A DNA stretch of 64,000 nucleotides from Micromonospora sp. Llam0. GTDB lineage: Bacteria > Actinomycetota > Actinomycetes > Mycobacteriales > Micromonosporaceae. Of this stretch, positions 53,015 through 62,023 are shown piece after piece. The stretch lies in contig NZ_RJJY01000001.1 in assembly GCF_003751085.1 (NCBI RefSeq), forward strand, positions 1,488,001 through 1,552,000, given 5' to 3'. Position numbers and translations under genes: made by a program. The notes below the pieces were generated by a model. That model had not been told where the DNA came from and searched no databases. It saw only the letters and a list, made by a program, of their open reading frames with translations. Numbering within the stretch: the stretch's first letter is position 1; each line of letters opens with the position of its first letter.

Positions 53015-53642
53015 GCGGGCGCTGAACGACGAGGAACGTGACCGCGGTGAGTACGGCCGCCGCGCCCAGGTAGACGCCGGACTCGGCGACCTGCAACTGC
53101 CAGTACGTCCACGAGGTGGCCTCGCGAACGGCGCGGGCGCCGCCCAACTGGACGATGCCCAGCACCGGCACGCTGAGCGCCATCGCGATGTGCGTGTTGC
53201 GGGTCACCGCACCCAACGCCGCGCCGAGGGTGAGCGCGAACAGCACCCGGGCGAGCGGGACCAGATCGTGCGACTCGTAGGCGAACCAGCGCATCGGGTC
53301 GCCGTCGGCCGTCGGCAACCCCCAGGTGACGACGGCGGTCACCACGACGGCGGCGGTCAGCGCCCCGGCCGCCGCGACCGCCAGCCGGGCGGCCAGCCAG
53401 TGGCTGCGCGGCCGGCTCTGCGTCCAGGCCAGCCGGTGGGTGCCCTGTTCCAGGTCGCGGGCCACCAGCGGCACGCCCCAGAACATGCAGACTCCGATGG
53501 TCAGGTAGCCGGCGAACAGCTGGGTGATGGTGACGAACTCGGCGTCGACGTGGGCGGCGGCCGTCAATCCGCCGTAGAGGCAGATCAGGATCGCGGCGGC
53601 GATGAACGGGAACCGCTGCTGACGCCAGGCGAGCCAGATCAT
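52998..53642 (-). CDS. ABC transporter permease
   Basis: A 214-aa membrane protein with six hydrophobic helices (IAAAILICLYGGLTAAAH, LFAGYLTIGVCMFWGVPL, LAVAAAGALTAAVVVTAVV, VLFALTLGAALGAVTRN, MALSVPVLGIVQLGG, LGAAAVLTAVTFLVV). The phrase RDLEQGTHRLAWTQS between helices two and three is typical of actinobacterial ABC-2-like permeases that work with YtrA-type operons. The start overlaps the ATPase stop by four bases. Likely an exporter or stress-response transporter for an envelope-active compound. Confidence 0.85.
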   Translation of the reverse strand: MIWLAWRQQRFPFIAAAILICLYGGLTAAAHVDAEFVTITQLFAGYLTIGVCMFWGVPLVARDLEQGTHRLAWTQSRPRSHWLAARLAVAAAGALTAAVVVTAVVTWGLPTADGDPMRWFAYESHDLVPLARVLFALTLGAALGAVTRNTHIAMALSVPVLGIVQLGGARAVREATSWTYWQLQVAESGVYLGAAAVLTAVTFLVVQRPLSAAA

Positions 53643-54568
53643 CGGGTGTCCTTCCCGGCCGGCCGACCGGCCGCGACGAGTGCGGGCGCGGGCAGGCAGG
53701 CGGCGTCCGGGTTGCGCAGGTACGCCAGCACCAGCTCCTCCAGACCGGGCACCTGCCCGTCGTCGTGGCTGGCCGGCTCTCCGCGTACTGCGGCCGATGC
53801 CTGCCGGACCAGCGCGGTGGTCTGCCGGGCCGTGACGCTCAGGTGTACGGGCGGCGGGTCCGCCGCCCGCAGCCGCTGCGCCAGCTCGGCCGGCCCGGTC
53901 AGCACCCGGTGCGCCTCGGCCAGCTCGTCGAAGCCGCCGGCGACCTGCAGTCGGCCACGGTTGAGAAGCAGCAGGTAGTCGCAGGTGTCGACCAGGTCGG
54001 CCAGGATGTGCGAGGAGAGCACCACGGTGGCGCCGGTGTCGGCGACGGCGGCCATCAGCGCACCCATCACCTCGGTACGGGCCAACGGGTCCAGGTCGGC
54101 GAGCGGCTCGTCGAGCAGCAGCAGTTCGGCGCGTTTGCCCAGGGCGAGGGCCAACGCGACCAGGGTGCGCTGCCCACCGGAGAGGGTGCGGACCCGCTGC
54201 CGCAGCGGGATGCCGTAGTCGTCGAGCCGGGCCCGCGCCCCACCGGTGTCGAAGGCCGGGTTGGTGGCCCGGCCGAAGTGGAGCATCTCCGCCACGGTGA
54301 ACCCGGCGAACAGCGGCTTGTCCTGGGCGACGAACGCGACCCGGGCCAGGTCGTGGCCGCCGCCGGTGAGCGGCCGCCCGCCGACCCGGACCTGCCCGGC
54401 GCTGGGGGTGAGCAGGCCGACCGCCAGGTGCAGCAGGGTGGTCTTGCCGGCACCGTTCGGGCCGACGAGCGCGGTGACCGTGCCGGCCGGTACGGCGAGC
54501 GTGCAGTCGCGCAGCGCCCAGCTGCGGCCGTACCGTTTGCCCAGGCCGGTGGTCTCCAACGCGGTCAT
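53639..54568 (-). CDS. ABC transporter ATP-binding protein
   Basis: A 309-aa ATPase. Walker A GPNGAGKTTLLHLA (~36), Q-loop VAFVAQDKPL (~82), signature LSGGQRTLVALALAL (~132), Walker B LLLLDEPLADLDP (~157) and the switch His in VVLSSHIL (~186) are intact. A C-terminal extension of about 90 aa follows, common in drug or lantibiotic exporters. Translationally coupled to both neighbours (GntR upstream, permease downstream) by four-base overlaps. Confidence 0.93.
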   Translation of the reverse strand: MTALETTGLGKRYGRSWALRDCTLAVPAGTVTALVGPNGAGKTTLLHLAVGLLTPSAGQVRVGGRPLTGGGHDLARVAFVAQDKPLFAGFTVAEMLHFGRATNPAFDTGGARARLDDYGIPLRQRVRTLSGGQRTLVALALALGKRAELLLLDEPLADLDPLARTEVMGALMAAVADTGATVVLSSHILADLVDTCDYLLLLNRGRLQVAGGFDELAEAHRVLTGPAELAQRLRAADPPPVHLSVTARQTTALVRQASAAVRGEPASHDDGQVPGLEELVLAYLRNPDAACLPAPALVAAGRPAGKDTR

Positions 54569-54981
54569 CCGGTCCGCCCCGGCTGGTCGTCCGTCGTCCG
54601 GGGCGACGCGCCCTCGGCCAGTTCGGCCGCCAGGACGGCGCGCAGGTCGTCGTCGTCCAGGCCGGCGGCGCGGGCGGTGGCGACCCAGGCCGCGAGCTGG
54701 GAGCGGATCGCCGGGTCCCAGGCCGCGCGGCGCGCCGACAGCGACGCCAGTACGAAGGTGCCGACGCCGGGCCGGGACTGCACCACGCCGTCGCGTTCCA
54801 GTTCGCGGTACGCCTTGTGCACCGTGTTCTGGTTGATGCCGAGTGCGGCGACGACCTCCCGGGCGGTCGGCAGCCGGTCGCCCTCCTGCAGCCAGCCGAG
54901 CCGCACCGCCTGGCGTACCTGCTGCACCAACTGCAGGTACGGGGTGATGCCGGACCGGCGGTCCAGCCTGAACTCGATCAC
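54565..54981 (-). CDS. GntR-family regulator, YtrA subfamily
   Basis: A 138-aa short GntR protein without a ligand domain, the YtrA type. The winged helix is LQEGDRLPTAREVVAALGIN, NTVHKAYRELERDGVVQSRP and GVGTFVLA; a short dimerisation tail follows. YtrA regulators repress the ABC operon they head, and release it when cell-envelope antibiotics are present. The strong palindrome just upstream of the start is the expected operator. Confidence 0.92.
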   Translation of the reverse strand: MIEFRLDRRSGITPYLQLVQQVRQAVRLGWLQEGDRLPTAREVVAALGINQNTVHKAYRELERDGVVQSRPGVGTFVLASLSARRAAWDPAIRSQLAAWVATARAAGLDDDDLRAVLAAELAEGASPRTTDDQPGRTG

Positions 54982-54989
54982 GCCGACTC

Positions 54990-55017
54990 CTATTCTGCTA
55001 GGTTGCTAGCAGAATAG
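54990..55017. promoter_or_regulatory. Operator of the GntR-ABC operon
   Basis: CTATTCTGCTA and its exact reverse complement are separated by GGTTGC, nine bases upstream of the GntR start codon. Position and symmetry fit YtrA-type autoregulation. It overlaps the likely -10 region. Confidence 0.75.
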
Positions 55018-55069
55018 CACTATGCCTGTTCGGGGTCGGGTGTGCCGGACGGCCAGGGATCGTGAGCGG

Positions 55070-56011
55070 CTACCAGACGGGCAGCAGGTCGGGGCCGCCG
55101 CCCTTGGCGGAGCGGACCAGCGGGGTGGTGAAGTCCGGCACGTACAGGAAACAGCGGACCCGCAGATCGCCTTCCCACACCGAAGGGTTCCCCGTCCGGA
55201 ACCAGAACGTGGCCACCCGGTAGGGCAGGTCCTCGTCGACCGGCAGGTCCGCGTAATCGGCAGCCAACCGCAGGCAGCGCTCCTGGATCACCTCGTCCCC
55301 GGGCCAGCTGCCGGGCAGGGTGCCGCCGTCGAACGCGCCGACGAACTCGCCGTGGTGCGGCCGGGCGCAGTCGACCGGCTCCAGCGCTTCGAGGTGGTCG
55401 TCGCCCCACCGCACGTCGTGGCAGCCCAGCCGCAGCGGACCACCGTCGGCCAGCGTGCCGCGCAGACTCCCGGTCCGGGGCAGCACCGTGCCCCGGAACA
55501 CACCGCTGATCTCGGTCAGGTCGCAGCGGAACCAGCGGGCCCCGGCGCTCCACGCCGCCTGCGGCGGCACCAGCACGGTCATGTCGAGCAGGCCGTGCTG
55601 CCAGATGTCGCCGAGGAACTCGGCGGCCCGGGCCTCGCACTCGACGCGGGCCGCCTCGCGGGCCGGGACGTTGCCGACCGGCGCGGTCGTCCGCTGGGCG
55701 TCGGCACCGGTGAAGGCGCCGACGTGAACCGTCTCGACCAGGTGCAACTCGTCGCAGTCGACCGGACGGTAGTACCTGCCGCTGCCCGAGGCAGCCTCGT
55801 CGCGGTGACAGGTGCCGGCCTGCGGGACGAAGGTGGTCGGCTCGTCGAACCCGGCCCAACCATCGGTGAGGGTGCCGTCGGTCCCCTGCGGCGGTGTCGC
55901 ACAGCCGCCCGTCACGGCCAGCGACGCGGCGGCCAGCAGCGCGACCATCCTGGTCCGTAACGGTCGGCGGGTCGCTGGTAGCTGCCGGGTCATTGATAGC
56001 CGCCGCTTCAC
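55070..56011 (-). CDS. Septum_form-like lipoprotein, copy 2
   Basis: A 313-aa lipoprotein close to copy 1: lipobox in RMVALLAAASLAVTGGC, the paired patterns GRYYRPVDCDELHLVETVHV and LEPVDCARPHHGEFVGAFDG, FLGDIWQHGLLDMTVLVP shared with copy 1, and the same ending GGPDLLPVW. GTG 56011 overlaps the stop of copy 3 (GTGA), pointing to coupled translation; ATG 55993 is the alternative. Copies 1 and 2 are more like each other than either is like copy 3, so one arose later by duplication, although copy 1 lies 4 kb away. Confidence 0.75.
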   Translation of the reverse strand: MKRRLSMTRQLPATRRPLRTRMVALLAAASLAVTGGCATPPQGTDGTLTDGWAGFDEPTTFVPQAGTCHRDEAASGSGRYYRPVDCDELHLVETVHVGAFTGADAQRTTAPVGNVPAREAARVECEARAAEFLGDIWQHGLLDMTVLVPPQAAWSAGARWFRCDLTEISGVFRGTVLPRTGSLRGTLADGGPLRLGCHDVRWGDDHLEALEPVDCARPHHGEFVGAFDGGTLPGSWPGDEVIQERCLRLAADYADLPVDEDLPYRVATFWFRTGNPSVWEGDLRVRCFLYVPDFTTPLVRSAKGGGPDLLPVW

Positions 56012-56934
56012 TGGTACTGGATGGGCAGGGCGCTGGAGCCGCCGTCGCGCACCGAGCCGGTCAACAGCGGGTCGGCGCGCCAGGCGAAGCAGCGGATCGT
56101 CCTGTCGCCCTCCGCCCAGTCCAGGACGTCGGAGAAGGTGTAGATGGTGCCCACCCGGTACTGCAGGTCGCCGTTGTTCGGCACCTTCGCGTAGTCGGCC
56201 ACCACCTTGCGGCACCGGGTGTGGACCCGATCGTCGTTCAACTCCACCTCGTCGTACCCCAGTTTGTCTTCCACGTACGTGCCGGCGAACTCGGCCTGGT
56301 GCGGGGTGTCGCAGTCCAGCGGTTCGGTCAGCGGCTCGTCGTCGACACCGACCGCCGCCGAGTCGTAGCAGGTCATGCGCAGTGGATGACCGGGTACGTC
56401 GAGCGCGCCCTCGATGGTGCCGTACCAGTTGATGAGCGGTCCGCCGGGGCTGTCGACGACGCCGACGTCGCACCCGAACCAGCGGGCCCCGCCGGTCCAG
56501 GCGGCGTCGGACGGCGTCACGACCGTCATCCGCAGCCGGGCGGTCTGCCAGGGACCGCCGAGGAACTCGTTCACCCGTCGGTCGCATTCGGCCCGGGCGG
56601 CCCGCCGGGCCGGGATCAGGCCGTCGGCCGCGCCGTCCTCGTCGAACGGCACCGCCGGGTCGTCGCCGAGCGTTCCGACGTGCACAGTCTCCACCAGGTG
56701 GACCTGAACGCAGCCGACCGGGCGGTAGCTCTCCCAGTCGATGACGCGTCGCTCACCGTCGTGGCAGCTGCCGGCCTCGGGCGTGAAGTGGACTGGTTCG
56801 TCGAACGCGGCCCAGCCGTCGACCAGATCCCCGTCCACGCCCGGTGACAGCGGCACACAGCCGGCCGTCGTGGTCAGCGCCGCGGCGGTCAGCAGCGCCG
56901 CCAACCTCGCTCGGACACCCCACCGTCGCGCCAT
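56008..56934 (-). CDS. Septum_form-like lipoprotein, copy 3
   Basis: A 308-aa lipoprotein with lipobox in LAALLTAAALTTTAGC and the two patterns ESYRPVGCVQVHLVETVHVG and EPLDCDTPHQAEFAGTYVED. The first has GCV in place of DC. It is more divergent than copies 1 and 2, and ends SSALPIQYQ. ATG 56934 is used, with GGGAGG ten bases upstream, the same leader layout as copy 1. Upstream gene of a two-gene operon with copy 2. Confidence 0.75.
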   Translation of the reverse strand: MARRWGVRARLAALLTAAALTTTAGCVPLSPGVDGDLVDGWAAFDEPVHFTPEAGSCHDGERRVIDWESYRPVGCVQVHLVETVHVGTLGDDPAVPFDEDGAADGLIPARRAARAECDRRVNEFLGGPWQTARLRMTVVTPSDAAWTGGARWFGCDVGVVDSPGGPLINWYGTIEGALDVPGHPLRMTCYDSAAVGVDDEPLTEPLDCDTPHQAEFAGTYVEDKLGYDEVELNDDRVHTRCRKVVADYAKVPNNGDLQYRVGTIYTFSDVLDWAEGDRTIRCFAWRADPLLTGSVRDGGSSALPIQYQ

Positions 56935-57052
56935 GATCCCGCTGCCTCCCCGTTGTCCACTCAAGCCGACGAGGGTACGACACCGGGCGGGTCGCCGACC
57001 GGCCGGGCCCGCGACAGCTGTCTACTGAGGTTCCGACCGACGGTGATGCTGT

Positions 57053-58072
57053 TCAGCGGTCCCGGTGGGCGGCCAGGTCGGCGAACTGGGCGAGCGCCGC
57101 ACCCGCGTCGGCTTCGGGTCGGGCCGCCGCCAGCCGGTCGAGCGCCGCCGCCCGGTGCCGGTCCGCCTCCCGCTCCGCCCAGTCCCGGCCGCCGGCCTGC
57201 TCGACGAGCAGCGCGGCCCGGGTCACCTGCCCGTCGGTGAACGCGCCCGGTATCGCGTAGAGCGAGGCCAGCTCGGCACCGGCCGGTGTGCCGCTGCCCA
57301 TCGCGAACACCACCGGCAGTGACTTCTTGCGCTGCCGCAGGTCGGCACCGACCGGTTTGCGGGTCACCGCCGGGTCGCCCCAGATGCCGAGCAGATCGTC
57401 GACCAGCTGGAACGCCATCCCCAGGTGGTGGCCGTACCGTTTCAGCCCGTCGACCCGGTCCGGGTCGGCGCCGCCGCTGATCGCGCCGACCGCGCAGGCG
57501 GCGCCGATCAGCGACGCCGTCTTGCCGGCCGCCATCGCCAGGCAGGCGTCCAACCCCACGGCGGTACGCGACTCGAACGCCACGTCGGCGCTCTGCCCGG
57601 CCACCAGATCCAGCAGCACCTGACACAGCTCGGCGGCGGCCGGCGCTTGTCCGCGTACCGTGTCGAAGGCCAGCGCGAGCAGCGCGTCACCGGCCAGGAT
57701 GGCCTGCGCGTCGCCGAACGCGGCCCCGGCGGTGGGCCGGCCCCGCCGGGTCCGGTCGCCGTCCATCACGTCGTCGTGCAGCAGGGTGAAGTTGTGCACC
57801 AGCTCCACCGCGACCGCCGCCGGCACCGCCCGGTCCGCCGGTGCGCCGACCGCCTCTGCGCCGGCCAGCGCGAGACCACCACGTAGCCCCTTGCCCCAGC
57901 CGGCGTCGGCCGGGCTGCCGTCGGCGGCGTACCAGCCGAAGTGGTAGCCGGCGACGGTGTGGATCGGGTCGGCGAGCCGGTCGACGGTGCGGCGCAGCTG
58001 CGGCCCGATCAGCGCCCGCGCCGCCGCCAGCCGCGCCCAGGCGTCGCGTTGTGCGGTGGTCGCGGCGGTCAA
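57053..58072 (-). CDS. Polyprenyl diphosphate synthase
   Basis: A 339-aa trans-prenyltransferase that condenses IPP with allylic diphosphates. The first Asp-rich motif is LLHDDVMDGDRTRRG (~98) and the second FQLVDDLLGIWGDPA (~224); LAGDALLALAFD and the KPVGADLRQRKKSLPVVFAM region are also typical. TTG 58072 overlaps the terpene-synthase stop (TTGA), so the enzyme is made with the synthase it feeds. It should supply FPP or GGPP; the chain length cannot be set by eye. Last gene of a four-gene terpenoid operon. Confidence 0.88.
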   Translation of the reverse strand: MTAATTAQRDAWARLAAARALIGPQLRRTVDRLADPIHTVAGYHFGWYAADGSPADAGWGKGLRGGLALAGAEAVGAPADRAVPAAVAVELVHNFTLLHDDVMDGDRTRRGRPTAGAAFGDAQAILAGDALLALAFDTVRGQAPAAAELCQVLLDLVAGQSADVAFESRTAVGLDACLAMAAGKTASLIGAACAVGAISGGADPDRVDGLKRYGHHLGMAFQLVDDLLGIWGDPAVTRKPVGADLRQRKKSLPVVFAMGSGTPAGAELASLYAIPGAFTDGQVTRAALLVEQAGGRDWAEREADRHRAAALDRLAAARPEADAGAALAQFADLAAHRDR

Positions 58073-59127
58073 CCCTGGCTCCCGAGCAACGTGGCCTCCA
58101 GATACTCCTGCGGTGCCGGTTCGGTGGTCGTCCGGGCCGGCTGGTAGCGCTTGGTCCGGCTGGACCAGTCGACGTTGCCGCGCATCCAGCTGCGCATCCC
58201 GGCCAGGTAGGGCTCCAGCACCGCCGCCCGGCCGGGGAAGGTCCCCCGCAGCTGCGCCTGCGCGGTCAGGTACAGGTCGGTCTCGGCGTCGATCGCCCGG
58301 CACACCCGGTCCACCGCCGCGTCGCGGTCCAGCCCGTGGTGATGGCCGACGATGTACGCCAGGTTGTGCACCTCGCCGAGGGCGCGTTCCTTGTCCAGTG
58401 AGTAGATGTCGTTGGTCCAGCAGACCACGTTGCAGGCGGCGTCGAGCGCGGTACGGAACGGCGCGCTGTCGTACACCTCGTCGGGCATGTCGATCCGTTC
58501 GACGACGTCGATGAAGTCCATGCAGACGTAGATCGCCCCGGTGTGCCGGCGCTTCTCGATGTAGGTGGCCTCGTCCGGCACGGTGCCGGACAGCCGGTTG
58601 CCGGCCTCCCAGGTGGCGGCGGTGGTCAGACACTGCTCCAGGTGCCGTACGAACAGTCGCCGCCAGCGCGCAGTGGCGTCCGGCGCGGTACGCCGCCACA
58701 GGTCGGCCAGCGACGACACCGCCCGGGGCAGGTCCCGGCGCCGCGCGTCGGCGGCGCCGAAGTCGTCGGCGGACAGTACCCGCCGCATCGCGGCCATCAC
58801 CTCGGCGAGGTGCTGCGGGCTGCGTCCGTCGGCGCCGTCGTCCAACTGGTCGTCGACCAGGAACAGCCAGGCGAACCAGTCGGCCATCAGCTCGGCGTGC
58901 GCCGCGTCGGCGGTCGGGTAGACCATCGACGCGAACCAGCCGAAGTCGGCGTGGTCGAATCGGGCGCGGGCCTGCTCACGCAGCACCAGTCCGGTATCGC
59001 GTACCCAACTGGTCAGGTGCGCGCGGGCCTGTTCGACGTGCGGGTTGAGCTGGTAGGGGAAGCGGTCGAGGGTCCGCTGGACCGGGTCGAGGGTCAGGTG
59101 GCTGGCCGTGTCGTCCGTGAAGGTCAC
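58069..59127 (-). CDS. Class I terpene synthase
   Basis: A 352-aa terpene cyclase. The Asp-rich motif LFLVDDQLDDGADG (~88-96) and the NSE triad NDIYSLDKERALGE (~236-248) that bind the diphosphate through three Mg ions are intact; the C-terminal RTKRY pair closes the site. GTG 59127 overlaps the preceding P450 stop (GTGA). The overall length matches bacterial sesquiterpene or short diterpene cyclases. Product unknown; the adjacent polyprenyl synthase and two P450s predict an oxidised terpenoid. Confidence 0.9.
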   Translation of the reverse strand: MTFTDDTASHLTLDPVQRTLDRFPYQLNPHVEQARAHLTSWVRDTGLVLREQARARFDHADFGWFASMVYPTADAAHAELMADWFAWLFLVDDQLDDGADGRSPQHLAEVMAAMRRVLSADDFGAADARRRDLPRAVSSLADLWRRTAPDATARWRRLFVRHLEQCLTTAATWEAGNRLSGTVPDEATYIEKRRHTGAIYVCMDFIDVVERIDMPDEVYDSAPFRTALDAACNVVCWTNDIYSLDKERALGEVHNLAYIVGHHHGLDRDAAVDRVCRAIDAETDLYLTAQAQLRGTFPGRAAVLEPYLAGMRSWMRGNVDWSSRTKRYQPARTTTEPAPQEYLEATLLGSQG

Positions 59128-60515
59128 CGGTACTCCAGGTTGAGGTGGACCCCGCCCTTGGGGTGCAGGGTGATCAGCGCCTCCGGTCGCACCTCGGGTG
59201 CGCCCGGTGGCAGTACGAGCCGGTGCCGGCGGGCCACCGAGGCCAGCACCAGGACCAGCTCGGACAGCGCGAAGTGTTTGCCGATGCAGACCCGGTGGCC
59301 GCTGCCGAACGGCACGTACACGTGCTTCGGGCGCCGCGCCACCTGCTCCGGGGTGAACCGCTCCGGGTCGAAGCGTTCCGGGTCGTCCCAGAAGTCGGGG
59401 TGCCGGTGCAGCAGGTAGCTGTTGATCAGCATGTTGGTGCCGGCCGGCACCCGGTAGCCGCCGATCACGTCGGCTGAGCTGGCCCGGCGCATGAACTGGT
59501 ACGCCGGCGAGTAGATGCGCAGCGTCTCGTCGGCGACCATCCGGGTGTACGGCAGCCGGGGCAGGTCCTCGAAGGTCGGCGTCCGGCCGGCGAGCACCGA
59601 GTCGACCTCGGCATGCAGCTTCGCCTCCACCTCGGGGTGCCGGGCGAGCAGGTAGAACGCCCAGGACAGGGTGTTCGTGGTGGTCTCGTAGGCGCCGATG
59701 CAGATGTTGAGCACCTCGTGGTGCAGCTGTTCCAGGTCCATCCGCTGGCCGTCGGTCTCGTCGACGGTGTGCAGCAGCAGGGTGAGCAGGTCGGTCTCCT
59801 CGCCGGTGGGCACCTCCTCGTGCAGCCGGCGGTTGATGAACGTCGACACGAAGGTGTCCATGTCGGCGATCGCGGACCGCAGCCGGCGGTGCCGGGGGGT
59901 CGGCACGCTCAGTGGCGGGAACGGGAACCGGAAGAACGCGCCGAGGATCGCGTTGGCCTCGCCGAATGCCCGTTCGAAGGCCTGCGCGATGTCGCCGACC
60001 TGCGCGCTGAACAGCGACCGGTTGACGATTCGCAGGGCGAGTTGGCCGATCTCGTCGGTGACGTCGAGGGTGCCGCCCCGGCCGTAATTCCGCTCCCACC
60101 GGACGAGCATTTGTTCGGCTTCGTCGGTCATGTTTCGGGTGAAAGAGCTGACCGTACGGGGTGTGAAGTGCGGCGCCATCATCCGCCGTTGCCGTCGCCA
60201 CAGATCCATGTCCGGGTTGGCGATGAGCCCTTTGCGCAGCACCGGCCGGACGACCTTGAACAGGACGGCGTTCTTGTCGTACTTCTCGCCCTCGTCGACC
60301 AGCACATGCCGGATGTAGTCGGGATGGTTGACCAGCACCATTGGGATACCCAGGGGCCGGAACCGGAAAATGTCGCCGTAGCGGTCGACGCCCCGGCCGA
60401 GGAAGGCGAGCTGGTCGCGTTTGAAGGCCAGGGTGCCGCCGACGCCGCTGCCCGGCGTGACGGTGGGTATCTCCCGGGTGCCGCCCGGGGCTCGGCTGCG
60501 TACCTGCGGGGACAT
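59124..60515 (-). CDS. Cytochrome P450 (terpenoid tailoring), copy A
   Basis: A 463-aa P450. I-helix ICIGAYETTTN (~270), ExxR in DETLRIYSP (~328), PERF-like FDPERFTPEQ and the heme loop FGSGHRVCIGKHFAL (~405) are intact. The sequence style (GDIFRFRPLGIPMVLVNHPD at the start) is that of the CYP183/CYP1051-like, class II-resembling bacterial P450s often paired with terpene cyclases. ATG 60515 follows GAGAAGAG. Coupled with the terpene synthase by a four-base overlap. Shares about half its positions with copy B by eye. Confidence 0.9.
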   Translation of the reverse strand: MSPQVRSRAPGGTREIPTVTPGSGVGGTLAFKRDQLAFLGRGVDRYGDIFRFRPLGIPMVLVNHPDYIRHVLVDEGEKYDKNAVLFKVVRPVLRKGLIANPDMDLWRRQRRMMAPHFTPRTVSSFTRNMTDEAEQMLVRWERNYGRGGTLDVTDEIGQLALRIVNRSLFSAQVGDIAQAFERAFGEANAILGAFFRFPFPPLSVPTPRHRRLRSAIADMDTFVSTFINRRLHEEVPTGEETDLLTLLLHTVDETDGQRMDLEQLHHEVLNICIGAYETTTNTLSWAFYLLARHPEVEAKLHAEVDSVLAGRTPTFEDLPRLPYTRMVADETLRIYSPAYQFMRRASSADVIGGYRVPAGTNMLINSYLLHRHPDFWDDPERFDPERFTPEQVARRPKHVYVPFGSGHRVCIGKHFALSELVLVLASVARRHRLVLPPGAPEVRPEALITLHPKGGVHLNLEYR

Positions 60516-60625
60516 GCTCTTCTCACTTTCCACGGGTCGACGCGGTGGACAGGCCAGCGGCGGTGCGGTGCTGGGGCGGCGGTGATGCGGGGCGGCGGTG
60601 GTGCAGGGGTGGCGCGGGGGGCAGG

Positions 60626-62023
60626 TCAGCGGCGCTGCAGTCGGAGCCGTATGCCGCCCGCCGGGTGCAGCGTGACCAGCGGTGCGAAGCCGACCGGCGG
60701 TGCGCCCTCGGGCAGGCTGACCGCGAACGTCTGGGCGAGCATCACGGTGATCAGGTGCAGTTCGGTACGGGCGAAGTGCTTGCCGATGCAGTGCCGCGGG
60801 CCGCTGCCGAACGGCTGGTAGGCGTGCCGGGGCCGGGCGGCGACCGCCGCCGGGGTGAACCGGTCGGGGTCGAAGCGGTCCGGGTCGGGCCAGAATTCCG
60901 GGTGCCGGTGCAGCAGGAACAGGTTCATCAGCACCTCGGTGCCCTGCGGGATGCGGTAGCCGCCGACCACGTCGTCGGTCACCGCCCGCCGCATCGTCTG
61001 CCAGGCGGGGGTGAACAGCCGCAGCGTCTCGTCGATGACCATCCGGGTGTACGGCAGCCGGGGCAGGTCGTCGAAGGTCGGCACCCGTCCGTCGAGGACG
61101 CTGTCGACCTCGTCGTGCACCCGTTGCTGCACCTGCGGGTGGCGGGCCAACTGGTAGTACACCCAGGAGATCGAGTTGCTGGTGGTCTCGTACCCGGCGA
61201 TGATCATCGCCAGGATCTCGTTGGAGAGCTGCTCCGGGGTGAGCCCGGTGCCGGTGACCGGGTCGACCGCGTGCCGCAGCAGGCTGAACAGGTCCCGGTG
61301 GTCGCTGTCGCGCTCGTGCTGGCGGGTGTCGATCAGGTAGCGGACGAAGCCGTCCAGGTCCCGGGTCAGTGCCCGGATCCGGTTGCGGGACGGGGTGCGC
61401 CAGCTCAGCGGCGGGAAGGGGAACCGGAGGAAACTGCCGAGCCGGCGGTTGACCTCCAGGAAGTCGCGTTCGAACCGGTGGCTGCGCTCGTCGGGCTCGA
61501 CGCCGAACAGTGACCGCAGGACGATCTTCAGAGCCAGGTCGGTGAGCGGTCCGACGACGTCGACCGGCGCACCGGAGGCGGCCTCCGGCGCCCATCGGTG
61601 AATCATGTCCGCGGTCAGGCCGGTCATGTTCGGGGCGAACCGGGCCACGCTGGCGTTGTTGAACGTCGGCTGCATCAGCCGGCGGTTGCGCTGCCAGGTA
61701 TCGTCGCCGCGGTTGCCGATCAGCCCTTCCCGCAGGATCGCCCGGACCGTACGCCAGAGGAAGTTTTCCTTGTCGTAGTTGGCGTGCTTGTCGACCAGGA
61801 CATGGTGGATGTGCTCCGGGTTGGTGAGAAATACCATCGGCATACCACCGAGACGTATCCTGAAGATGTCGCCGTGGTTACGGACCGCCTCCTGTAGAAA
61901 AGCAAGCTGGTCCCGGCGCATTGCCCGCATCCCGACGAGATTCTCCCGCAGACTGAGCCGTGGAACGGGCCTCGATCTGCTGCGGGCAGCCGGATCTGCG
62001 TCGACGCGACGCGGTTCGGTCAT
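60626..62023 (-). CDS. Cytochrome P450 (terpenoid tailoring), copy B
   Basis: A 465-aa P450, first gene of the terpenoid operon. I-helix MIIAGYETTSNS (~278), ExxR in DETLRLFTP, and heme loop FGSGPRHCIGKHFART (~405) are intact. It resembles copy A along its length (RDQLAFLQEAVRNHGDIFRI against the same segment of A), so the pair arose by duplication and probably oxidises successive positions of the terpene. ATG 62023 has AAGG upstream. A 110-base gap without a gene separates it from copy A. Confidence 0.9.
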   Translation of the reverse strand: MTEPRRVDADPAARSRSRPVPRLSLRENLVGMRAMRRDQLAFLQEAVRNHGDIFRIRLGGMPMVFLTNPEHIHHVLVDKHANYDKENFLWRTVRAILREGLIGNRGDDTWQRNRRLMQPTFNNASVARFAPNMTGLTADMIHRWAPEAASGAPVDVVGPLTDLALKIVLRSLFGVEPDERSHRFERDFLEVNRRLGSFLRFPFPPLSWRTPSRNRIRALTRDLDGFVRYLIDTRQHERDSDHRDLFSLLRHAVDPVTGTGLTPEQLSNEILAMIIAGYETTSNSISWVYYQLARHPQVQQRVHDEVDSVLDGRVPTFDDLPRLPYTRMVIDETLRLFTPAWQTMRRAVTDDVVGGYRIPQGTEVLMNLFLLHRHPEFWPDPDRFDPDRFTPAAVAARPRHAYQPFGSGPRHCIGKHFARTELHLITVMLAQTFAVSLPEGAPPVGFAPLVTLHPAGGIRLRLQRR

